This document shows, piece after piece, positions 1 to 11,100 of a DNA stretch of 64,000 bases (within the stretch, counting starts at the first letter, position 1; the number at the start of each line of letters is the position of its first letter). The position numbers and the translations under genes were made by a program. The notes under the pieces are model-generated. The model saw nothing but the letters and a program-made list of their open reading frames with translations. It had not been told where the DNA came from and did no database searches. The DNA comes from Labyrinthula sp. Ha. Taxonomy: Eukaryota > Sar > Bigyra > Labyrinthulida > Labyrinthulaceae. Location of the stretch: positions 868,001 through 932,000 of the forward strand of contig JAALGZ010000003.1 of assembly GCA_015227615.1 (NCBI GenBank), given 5' to 3'.

Positions 1-621
1 AACGGTCTCCTGTTGAAAGTAGATGTTATTTCTGATCAACTTGAAAAGCTTCAACAGAAATATGCTGAGGAAAGTAAAGAGCAAAGTTCTCAGATTGAAA
101 GTGCAAATAGTATAATCCGAGATTTACGAAAAAGGAACAGACTTCTCAATTCAGTTATTAAAGAAAAGGAAAGGTCATGCGAAATTCTCCTTACAAAACA
201 GTCGGCAAACGAAAAAAGAATGAAAGAATTAGAAACAAGATTTCAATTGCTTTCAAGTGAGAATAATCAGGCTTTGCTGGAATTAAAGGCTACCGCCGAG
301 CAGCTGGAGTCAAAGGAGAAGCAACTAACATGGCTTAAAAGGGAAAATAAAGAACTACAAAGCATTATGAATGAAAAAAACCATGTCAGAACTCTAGAAG
401 ATGGAAGAACTTTATCTTCTCCTGGCTTTGAGGAGGCAAAGAGATCATTAAGAAGGTGCGTAAAGAGTGCGTCGATGAGAATCCATCGAGACTCAACTCT
501 CTGCCGAGAACTAGGTCTTGACCTAGAACCGATCCAAGAACCAGCAACGCTTCAAGAAAGTCTTGAAAAGTTTAAAGAAAACCTAAGGAATCAAGTACAA
601 AAACTAAGTGCGTACAAATAA
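1..621 (+). CDS. C-terminal part of a coiled-coil protein (5' end outside window)
   Basis: The frame is open from the first base of the window to a TAA at 619-621, so this is the 3' end of a longer gene. The visible 206 codons are rich in Glu, Lys, Gln and Leu, with long stretches of heptad-like spacing over about the first 130 residues, as in a parallel coiled coil. The last 75 residues are less regular and contain a basic patch (KRSLRRCVKSASMRIHR) and a second short helical stretch. I recognise no enzyme motif or named family, so the product is best called a coiled-coil protein of unknown role, perhaps cytoskeletal or centrosomal by composition alone. The first in-frame TTG and the lack of an ATG near the edge fit an internal exon portion. 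The gene is followed by a 5-kb desert. Confidence 0.75.
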   Translation, partial: NGLLLKVDVISDQLEKLQQKYAEESKEQSSQIESANSIIRDLRKRNRLLNSVIKEKERSCEILLTKQSANEKRMKELETRFQLLSSENNQALLELKATAEQLESKEKQLTWLKRENKELQSIMNEKNHVRTLEDGRTLSSPGFEEAKRSLRRCVKSASMRIHRDSTLCRELGLDLEPIQEPATLQESLEKFKENLRNQVQKLSAYK

Positions 622-3600
622 CTCTTCTCGGGATAATGGACATGTTTTATGCAGATTTCCCGCAAAGATACAAAATGAAAGGAAAAGGTGCGTTAGGAAC
701 ATCCCAATTTAAACTTTGTTTTATTAATCTGTGCCGAACTTTTTCTTGTATAGTCAATTAAGTACTTTGAATGGAGGCAGTATTATGTCTCTTTAGGCGT
801 CATTTTACATTTTACCTAAATTGATACTACAGTAGAAAGCCGCTAGGAATTAACCAAAAGTTTGAAGCTGTAGCGTTTCATTTTAGATTTCCTAGAACTC
901 TTTATGTTCTGTTCAGTTCATCGCTTCACGTTCAGCTGCTGTGGGTATGCAACTACTTCTGCAGCTATTTTATTTGGAAAGGGTTCAGATGGTTCCTAGC
1001 AGCCTTCTATTTTCTCTGAGTTTGGAAAACAAGAAAAAAAAAGGTTCTCCTCCAACGAGTAATCGAAGTATTTAGGCAGTGCTAGGAAATATAGATAGAT
1101 ATACTCTAGGACCATGGGTTTTAGTCTTTCTACCTATGTGCCAACGCTATTCTCAGCTTTCTACTAATACTCTTGGGTAGACTGAACCAAGTATGGTATA
1201 TAAAATGTAGAAGCTAAGTTAAGAGAAAGAACTTATTATTAGTTCAGGCACAATTGAAGGCCTAAGTTCCTGGTGCCTATTCTTTCGGATTGTTCAATAC
1301 TCTTGATTGAATACAATTACAACTGATTTCGAGACTCGTTTCATATGCTGTACAGGAGAATTCAACTGATAATCAAAACAATTGCAGTCCATAGACAGCA
1401 TACCAAGAACACTATATCAATGTTCCGTCAAAGAATTTTCATATTTTCACTATTTTTCTAAAGAACCTAGTTGCCTTGCTTTGCTCATGTGGCCCCTGAA
1501 GATTTCAAACTAAATGTCAGAGAAGCTTGCCTAAGCTTTTTTCTAGAAGCTGTTAGGTAATTTTTGAGTCCAGATCGTCCAGAGGCAGCATTATCAAAGT
1601 TTATGCCGATGACGGAATTTTCCGGCATTCCTTTGGAATATTAAAGTGAGTTATAACCTAAAATCTCATATCCAGAGAATTCGTATGGTTCCTCAATCAC
1701 TGTTGAACCACAGCAAAATATAAGATTTGCAATGGTTATTTTCAAATATAGCAATATGTTCGTAAAGTGGAGCGACAAAAAGTTTAAACGATTTTTATAC
1801 TAGTAGATTATATATAGTCCAAGATTAAAACCAACGTTGATATAGTATTTATTAACCCCGATTTCGCTCGTGATCATAATTTCACACCCTTTATTAGTGA
1901 ATATAGCTGTTGAGAATAACCGACCCTTGTTTTCCTTCTTAATTGAACACTTCAAGAAGCTAGTACATGGCCGAGAGCTAACAGTGGAGAATATTGACAA
2001 AATAGGAGTTTTCATATGCTTTTATGAAATATGTAGTTCATTCAAAAAAAATCCTATATGACCCAGAGTGTTCTTTTTACTAGTAAATTATGATTCGCAG
2101 GATACTATTAATTACTAGTTCTGGATACTGGTCTGGCTGATAAAGACTATAAGAAGAGGAAAGGCCATACCTTGTTGAACGTACAATGTGAGGCTACTGG
2201 AATTGCTTACGTATTAGGCTGCAGCAATTATTCTAGCTATTAAAGTTACTGCTATACATATATACCTTGGCAACGGTAAGCGTTCTTGGTTACTCGGTGT
2301 ATCTATTGACAATGCATTTACTGTTTAAGGCATTCGTTCTCTTCAAGATTATCTTAGTTAATTTCTTTTGATGTAAGGTGGTCCAAACCGCTACTGGTTT
2401 TCTACACATAAACACCTGTTGTTAAAAATTGACATCTGTTGTTACTTCTATTGCTGGATACATACTGTGACTTATCAACGTCATACCAAAGAATCTTTTT
2501 TAGGGGTACTTGCTGGTTGGAAACCCTTCGGTCTTACAGGAAAAGCATAACTGACCCAGAACCCTTTCTTTCGTGGTGTGGGTCTGAAACCCACTAAACA
2601 CACCCGGAAAATTTTCCTGCCTAGGCATGTTTAGCAAACTAAGAATTGCACTACCATATGGTACCATCATTTTTAACACACTTAAGTCATTATTAGAAAA
2701 ACAGGTACTCAAATAGACTTTACGAGGACAGTTAAAGGGAACTTCATATCATTATCAAGTTCCTATGTAAGAAAATACAGGAAGTGAAAATATATCAGCG
2801 TTAAGTCAGCATTGCGCAGTGTATTCTTCGGTAATATAGCTGAAATTTTGCAATTATAGAATAATACTTGAGAGGTAGTTGCAGGTTCGTGGCTTTACAT
2901 ACCTACTTGCTTGTCTATTTATTTCACGTATTCTATTAACAGAAACTTCTCCCAGCTAAGTACATGTTTAAAAGCAGTATATGTTGTTTATATTTATTGA
3001 AAGATAACTAAAATTGACATTAAGACGAATATTTCCATCAAAAGTTTGATATTGGGAAAAGCAAAGAAACTATAGCTTAACTATGGCTTTGATATGTTTC
3101 ACAAACGCATTAGTTTAATCTGTTAATTTACAAGAAAGTTTTCATGAGAAAAATTATCTAATGTAAACCATAATCAGTGAGCTTTACGCATTGCCTCCGA
3201 AATCTATGTAAAGAGCGTAGTCAACAAATTTTGATGAGGAAAATGACTTAAGAAGCAAGAACTAGGGTTAAGTAAACTTCTTAAGAAATATAAAAGATGG
3301 TAACATTTCTTCTACTAATATGTGGTATAACAGGCAACTACGTTATAGATTATCTGAAGGGGGTTTTCTATGTAGATGGTGAGGTTTTCTTATAGAGATC
3401 ACCGTGAATTTTATCAATGGTATATTCTTTAATCCACCTTTCCGTATTCCATTTTTACCTTAGAACATGTTTCTAGAAAAGAAGGATGAGATAGTTTCAG
3501 AAAATTTTCGGTGGTTTACATTAGATTCATTTATGAACTTTTCAAATAACTAGTTCTTCCTATATTTAGGGGTTAAACTAAAATTAAATTACTGTATCCT

Positions 3601-5718
3601 GTATTAATAGTTTTCTTGAAGAAATAAGAAAAAATATTCCCTATTAACGATTAAACAATTTTTTTGTTCTTTCATAGTCAAGTAAAATGAGATTTTATGC
3701 ACTCATAATCTTTCTTGTGACTTGATTATTTTAGAAACTCGACATAACCAAATGTTGCCAGAAATATGTGTAATAGTATTCAATTTTATATTATAATTAT
3801 TTAACCTATGCTTTTGATGGAGGATAAAAACGGCTTTATGTTGTTTGAACAGCTGTATGGATTCTGCATCCTTAAGCGGCCAGCGACGCGAAGGAGTTGT
3901 CTATTGAATTGGTTCCGACTTTACAGCGGGAGCATGTACGTTTCCTAGAGAGCTTGCTCATGAATATCTTGGTATTGAAATTGGCAACACGTGAGCTTAG
4001 AGATAGAAAATTCACAAATAAACAACAAAAACGTGTTAAAATAAAACACAAAATAATGTGTGAACAGGAATGTGCTCAGGAACATAGTGAAATGTGTAAG
4101 AGAAAGATACGAAGAGGTGATTGAAGTACCGGGAAATAAGGCAGAGGGGGTTAGAAAATGGATTTAACTGGAAGAGCACTATAAAAGTCATAAAGTTATG
4201 CTGCAGCTCAGAAATTGGTGTAGGAATGCTAACGAATAACCCTATAATAGAATTATTTAATAAGAGAAGCACCTGTTGAATTTTTGCAATTCAGAATATA
4301 TTCTTTCTAATAGCATTTCGAAGATTTAGAAGCATAGCTTTTCCTCTTTTTTTAATAGTTCTAATCTATCATATTTCAACAAAATAAAATACCAACATTT
4401 ACGTAAAATGTACCATTCTTCATAACACAAGCCTGAATCTCCGTCGCTAAGCCGGGCAGTACCTATATGATGCTTGAATATCATTTTATTAAATTTTAAG
4501 CTATCAAAGCTATCCAGTATTCTGATTAGTAAGAAATAGGCAGACCCTAAAGATTAAAAAAGTATTGTTTTTTGTTAATCATAGAATATCTAAAACTATT
4601 AACCGCGTCAACTTATACTCAACAACTAGAAATTTAAACTTTGGCACTCCACATATGTGTTCCCAGAAAGTCTTGAAAGATCCTACATGAGATATGAACG
4701 CGAGTTTACCAATGTTGGTTATGTTAATTTTTGTAAGTGAATTTTAACTAACAAAATAAGTCGATTGTAGTATTTTGCAAGAGAATAGAGTTGTCTATGG
4801 GCTTTTCAACATGGTAGAAAAATTTCAAAATACTTAATTTTGTCAGTAGAAGAGGATGTTGATCTGGTAAAAGAATGAAATGGAAAAAATAATACAATCA
4901 GGGACTTATGACTGGGCCGCTAGAGTTCATCTATGATATCAAACCTTTTTATCAATTGAAAAGTAATTGTTGAAACTCATGTGTTTTTAAATGAGAAGAA
5001 CTTCTTGTAACAACAACAACGTGAAGCAATAACGGAATCAATAACAATTGTAACTGTTTTTTTGAGAATAGCGAATAATCTGGATTTTTATTATTATCAG
5101 TAAGTTAAACGTAATTTTACACATAAATGCTTGAAAATTACTTTCAACATCATTTATCTTTCTCTGTATAAGTGGTGTAAGTCTACTCATTCAACGCTGA
5201 GTGTTTCTTGGTACTTCTCAATTAAAAAAACCTTGAAGGGTAAGGACGAGATAAAATAGTGTAAAAAATGTTGTTAATTTGCTTAAATTCGTAAACCTAG
5301 AATTTGGTTTGATTTAAATATACCACAAGTAGCACTTCGCAGTGGTTAACTATAAAGGCCTTGCTTGCGTACCGGACCATATGCCAGAGCAATTGACATT
5401 ATAACTTTACAGATCCTACTTTGTGAAGGCGACAAAGCTTTAAATAATTAAATATGTATCACTCAACACCAACCTAACTAACATAATGTTCTTAAATTTG
5501 ACCTTTCTAATGTCAGTGTAACATCTAGACTGTTTCATCTAGCTATGAGTTTAGTTTTTATGTCCAAAATTTTCAAAATAAGTTAAGTTCTATGACTGGA
5601 TATTTAATTAGTATCACAATATCAAATATATTAGAGAAGTTGAATATTATTTAGGATTTCATGGAGACTTCTTGCTCCTTTCTGAAGAACATGAGGTCGA
5701 AGAAATTTATTGATTGCA
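622..5718. other. Gene desert with no recognisable gene
   Basis: AT-rich sequence with dense stops in all frames. I see no domain, tRNA, transposase or repeat array. The only local oddity is 3876-4124 on the plus strand, a higher-GC patch with an 82-codon open frame that has no ATG at its upstream end and encodes a charged peptide (ending CKRKIRRGD). It matches nothing I know and is probably chance. Confidence 0.6.
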
Positions 5719-7815
5719 ATGCTGCATTACTGCAAACCTAATATGCCAACAGGAAATATTAACCAGAGAACGAAACATATTGTCCATCATTCCGCAAATC
5801 AACCTACGGACTCTGTAACAGTACATCCAAGTTTTTTTAAAAAGAGAATAAAATATGTTCAATTATTTTCAGTAGAAGACGAGCATTTTCTCGGCTTCTT
5901 TGAGGTAACAATTTCGTCTCATGCACCCAAGAACAAACTACAAGTCTCTAAGTGTTATGAGTTTGGAAACCAGGTTTTTGTTGATGCAAGCTATCCTGAC
6001 TTGAGCGCGAAAATGCATTTTATTAAAATTAGTTCCTCTTCTGATTTTCCTTGCAGTGAAAAGTATTTACAGAAGTATTTATCTGTCTTCCTTCTAAATA
6101 AAATTCTGTTTAATGGGCAGAAAATTAAGATTCCAATTAAAGGAAAACTTCATGTTTTTTCTGTTAGCTTCGATGGAAACATATTTCGATTTAATAGTTC
6201 TGTTCAACTTTTTCTTGAATCGAACTCTTCTGAAAAGTATAAAGTTTCCTTACAATATCAATTTTTGGGATTTGAAAAAGAGAAGGATTATATTTTGTCT
6301 GAAATTCAAAATGGAAGACACAAGTTTTTGCTAGCAGGATCGGAAACAGGAAAAATTAACTTTGTCGTAGATATAGCAAAGTTTCTAAATATCTCTTTTC
6401 ATATTATCCTCGGACTTTTCTCGGTTTCCTCACCGAAAGAATTTTCCAACTTGATCTCTAAAAAATCACCTTCAAAAAATATATTAATTCTTGCTAATTT
6501 TGAAGAAATAGCCCCAAATCGAACAAACTCTGAATTTTCTGGGATCTCTTTGCCATATTTAGAAATTCTGCTTACTCAGTTACAAAATATCCACCAAAAT
6601 CTTCTTGTATTTGCTCTAGTTGGTGATCCAAATACTTTGGATCCAGCTGTACAAAGAGCTGGCAGATTTGACTTAACACTAAATATAAATAATCGTACTG
6701 CTGTTGAACGAATAGAAATATTTACTTCTTTTTTCTCTTTTAATTTCACAGCAGAGCAAAAAAACTTAATCCAGAAGACTATTTCGCAATTTAATAGTGA
6801 ACAAATTAAACTCTTGGCCAAAGAAACAAAATTATTATTTAATTCGAGCAATTTATTTGAGAGTTGTCTTGAAATAAGTTACAAAAAACTAAAATCACAA
6901 TTTTCCTCTTCTTCGCTTCTTTCTGCGCCGAAAATTCCTAAAGTTAAATGGGATGACATTGCGGGAAATGAAGAAGCAAAAAGAATTTTATTTGAAACTG
7001 TAGTTCTTCCTTTGTCTCATCCAAATATTTTTATTCAAATGAACTTGAGTTTTCCTAAAGGTGTTTTACTCTATGGTCCTCCTGGATGTAGCAAAACTCT
7101 TTTGGCTAAAGCTGTTGCTTCAGAAAGTCAAATGGCGTTTCTTGCTGTCAAAGGACCTGAATTACTTGCTAGTTATTTAGGTGAAAGTGAACGAAATGTA
7201 AAAAAACTTTACCAAAATGCAAGAAAAGTTGGCCCTTCAGTAGTTTTTTTTGATGAAATTGACGCTGTTTCTGGATCAAGTCGAGTAATGAGAGGCGTAA
7301 TTTCCCAACTTTTGCAAGAACTTGATGGTAATTTTTTAGTTTAATTTTGAAGTTTAGGAATTGGTGATTCAGACACAAAGGAAAGTGAAAATTTGAATGA
7401 AATGAAAAGAGATTTAAAATCCAGTAGACACGTAGTTACAATTGCAGCTACAAATAGACCTGATTTACTTGATAAAGCATTAATCCGGCCTGGTAGGTTC
7501 GATCGCTTAGTTTACATTGGCGCTCCAGATTTTGCAGCAAGAAAAAAAATCCTCGAAATTCACACAGAAAACCTTGGAATTAGTGATATTTTGTTGGAGG
7601 AAGTTGCTCAAAAAGTTGATGGTTTTTCCGGTGCTGAAATTGTTGCTGCTGTTCGTGAAGCAAAAATGAAGACTTTATTGCAAGATAAGAACGCTAGTAA
7701 AATAAATGAAGATTGTTTAAGAGAAGGTGCGGAAATAATTAGAAACCAAGGATTAACAATAGATGCAGAAATGACCGAGTTTTATGAAAAGTTTAAACAA
7801 AATATTAAGAGTTAG
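5719..7815 (+). CDS. AFG2: AFG2/SPATA5-like type II AAA+ ATPase with a degenerate first ATPase domain
   Basis: Two exons, 5719-7327 and 7358-7815, are joined by a 30-nt GT-AG intron and give 688 residues. Residues 1-160 look like a Cdc48-type N domain. D1 (about 200-400) is decayed: the Walker A position reads GSETGKIN and the Walker B position ends in NFEEI, although a remnant second-region motif with RAGRFD survives. D2 (about 405-688) is complete: Walker A GPPGCSKT near 453, pore-loop region KGPELLASYLGESER, Walker B VVFFDEID near 507, and sensor and arginine-finger region AATNRPDLLDKALIRPGRFD across the splice. GPPGCSKT followed by GESER is typical of AFG2/SPATA5 D2, which extracts Rlp24 from pre-60S ribosomes. 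A PEX1/PEX6-like role, where D1 is also inactive, is a weaker alternative. The protein is shorter than human SPATA5 (about 890). The start is the first in-frame ATG; an upstream TTG is also open. Confidence 0.88.
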
Positions 7816-7817
7816 AG

Positions 7818-8186
7818 TTAGGTACTCGTATTTTCCATAGCTACCAATCTGTTGTAAATGATTGCTGTCATAGCTTGTTTGAAGAACTTAATCTTTGCTT
7901 CAAGTTCTTTGGTTTTCTCTTTCAAGAAATTTTCTGCCATATTTCTACTGTGTTCAAGAATTTCAAATTCTATTCTTGAAGGATTTTTTGGTCGATTAAT
8001 ACCTTTTATATATTCTTGATTAAGTTTTATAACTCCTTGTGTTACAGTGTCAACTTCTGTAGAAAAGTGTTTAATCCCAGAGTAAAGAACGAGCAGCATA
8101 TTATAGAGCTCTTCTGGAGATGCAATAAGTATCTCAGACAGAATAAATTCCATTGAATTTTCATTCATTTCAGTGAGATTTTGCAT
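7818..8186 (-). CDS. Small helical protein of unknown function
   Basis: An intact 122-codon frame starts with ATG at 8186 and ends 2 bp from the stop of the convergent AAA ATPase gene. The length is unlikely by chance and the composition is protein-like: many Glu, Lys, Asn and Leu residues, a helical N-terminal half (MEFILSEILIASPEELYNML), a short PKNP break, then a second long helix with Glu/Lys heptads. There is no signal peptide, membrane segment or enzyme motif. Size and two-helix layout resemble small subunits of large complexes (for example Mediator or kinetochore subunits), but I cannot assign it to any. Tail-to-tail packing against a real gene supports it being expressed. An upstream mini-exon cannot be excluded. 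Confidence 0.55.
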   Translation of the reverse strand: MQNLTEMNENSMEFILSEILIASPEELYNMLLVLYSGIKHFSTEVDTVTQGVIKLNQEYIKGINRPKNPSRIEFEILEHSRNMAENFLKEKTKELEAKIKFFKQAMTAIIYNRLVAMENTST

Positions 8187-11100
8187 TTAAATTGTTTTAA
8201 TTTGTTTACACTTTTTTTTATTTTTGAACTATTCATTGTATGCTAAACTATGAATACCTTTCTTTCTAAATTATAACTGGAATACCAACATTCTTTTTTT
8301 ATTTAAGAATATGATGTCAGTACTGTAATAACGGTAACTATTGGTAAGATCAAATGATGAATATAATGAGTATGTCACTTAAAATTTGAACCTAATGAAT
8401 GAGCATAAATATTGAACATAAGATAAGCACAGATAACATATAGTTTTTAAAAATTAAAAAAACATTAAAATCCATGTTTTGTTTTACTCATTATCTTGGT
8501 TTCACCAAGAAAGTAAGATATCTTGAACATGAGTTGAAAAGGACAACTTCCTTAGAAAATTAAGCTTGCACAGTGCTTAGAAACCAATATTCTGGGATAA
8601 AGTAACAAAGAAATCGAATCTAAGAATGATTAGTAATTGTACAGCAGTGAAATTAATAAAAATTATACATTTTTAAATTTATCTAAGAAGCATTAGTTCT
8701 CGGCATCCCAAAACAAGTAACCTAAGATCCATATATGCTACTTTCTGTTGCAGCAAGAATAGTTTAAAGTCTCATAAAAGAGTTTTCAATCATTTTAAAC
8801 TTATCGCAAGCCTATTCTACCTAACTGAAATTTACAGGTGTGCTCTTTTTAAGAATTAGTTGATCTAGTTTAGAAATCTGGTTTATTTTGTGGATACTCT
8901 GTGATAGGGCTTTGGAGTGTTTCTTAACCTCTATTTTAAATCTTTTATGTTCATATTTATATGTACTCTCAATCTACTTGCTTAATATTTCTGCCTAGAA
9001 CTATGTAAATCTAGTTTGAATGCTATTAACCTTAGCATTAGGGTGATATCATAGACTGGTAATAGTGTTTGTCAATATAATGAGGGACGAGGCCATTCAA
9101 CTAAATGCAAAATTAATCCAATATCAAAAACATAACTGTTTCCCAATGACCAACTACACAACTAATTTAAATCCCTTAGGTAACTATTATTTCTGTTACA
9201 TGATTAATCTTAGTATTAAAGTGTATGATTCCCCGCAGCAACCTGTTAAATGTTTCTTGTAAATACTTTAACGCGATGACCCCATTGGCGGTAGCGGAAA
9301 TGAAAAAATATTATCTTTCATGCAACGTATGTTCACACCTAAGCCACATTGGAATCATTTTGTCAACTATAGTGTAGTCAAATGGTGAGGAAGGAAGAAT
9401 TCATTTGCAGTAAAATGAATACTGAAGTTTGACAAATCTGAAGACATGTTATAAAATGTCTTAATTTATATCTCTACGTTGTTATGATTACAGCTATTGC
9501 AACTTGTATGTTGATACTGTAATCTTGTAAATGAACTTCTGATTGAAAACAAATTATAAAAACATGTAAGAATATTTAGAATTAAAAAGAAAAAGTAATC
9601 TATAATATTAAGAACTATAACGAAACTCTTCTTGTTTTAAATTTAGACACACTTTAATTTGGATATCATTGTTGAAGTATATTAATCTACTTCTTAATGT
9701 AAAAATCTGATAGCAAGCTCCAAACTGTCATTGAATGAAATTTAAGTTTTTTCTAGTTTGTTACAAAACAATAAAACGTATTATCTAGTCTAAAATCATG
9801 TCATTTACGACATAATTCGTTGACGTGCTGAAGTTTTCTCTTAGTGCAGTACGATATCATTCAGTACAACTGAGTTCATATAACCAAGACATCAATGATA
9901 ACATATTTTCGAGTAAAGCTCAAAAAAAATAGCCCGAAATCAGGCTCGAACTTTTTTAACATTAGTCTAATATTGAATAATAATAAGTAATGTCGTGACA
10001 TTAACGTTACTAGTTATTTTGGTTGTACTATGATCAGACTTGAAGCAATCCGATGACTTGATATATCTAACGGTATCATTATAGCATTACATGACCATAT
10101 ATATATATGAATGACACCATCTAGGGAACAAACGCTAGGTAAATACCAATAAATGATAGAACATGTATATCGAATAGTGATATGAATGGCATTATTTTGA
10201 TTAAGAAAGAATTCTTCTCTATTCTGTACTATTTATGTTTTCAAAAAAAAAATGTAACAAAATGTCATATATATATATATATATCATATAGCGGGTAATC
10301 TGACTATAGTATTAATATATTCATACTTCATAGCAATAGTTGAAGCGGCGTGTATAAAAAAATGTGAGGTAGACTATCTATAGTAAGCTCAATGGGGAAA
10401 GTGTTCTATTCTTCCATCTGTCACAGCGACATATACCCAAAATCATATTTATCCACTTTGAGATGGCATTTTATAATGCAAAACTTCTTCTCAATTTTGA
10501 ATTTTATTTCAGTTTAAGATTTCGTAGAAATTTGATCAACCATAAAAAAGCTTTGTCACTATTACTTGGCGAAACATACAATGAATTGAGTTTGGTTTAT
10601 ATGAAGGGTATGGGTGAGATAAAATTTTCCTCATTGGAAGTTTAGTCAACGCCAATACCCTAAAGGAGCCCAAAATGACGGTAGAGTTAAGCTTTGAGGC
10701 TGCATTTTACCGAAAGTTGAGAAAGAGCAACCATTATTGTAAAATTTCAATATATCATTTGAACAAAGGAGCTTTACAGTGTCAACAAAAAAATTGATTA
10801 TTGCTAAGCTTCAATAAAATACCTGTAGCTTAGAAGTATAAGTTAGAATGCTTAGGGACACGGTTCTCTGAAGAAAATCCCGGAGGAGCGCTTTCGTTAT
10901 CACGCAAGGTCTAATAAGAAAGTTCTTAGGGAATGCGATATCCCTGTCCCAGAACAGCAAGAAAATAATACTTTCTTAGGAAATATTTCCAATTTAACTC
11001 TATATAACTCAAAGGGGAAGTTAAGTATATCGCATAGTAACAAATATAGAATGAAACCTCATCGGAACTACAATTTTTACTCCACTCAGGTGGATATTTC

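Noticed and set aside
3876-4124. 82-codon open frame in a higher-GC patch, with a possible 31-nt intron in an overlapping frame
   Set aside because: No ATG at its upstream end, no recognisable motif, and the alternative splice soon meets a stop.
9920-9960. Small hairpin with GTTCGAGCC resembling a tRNA T-arm on the minus strand
   Set aside because: The stem is only four pairs and no acceptor, D or anticodon arm can be placed around it.
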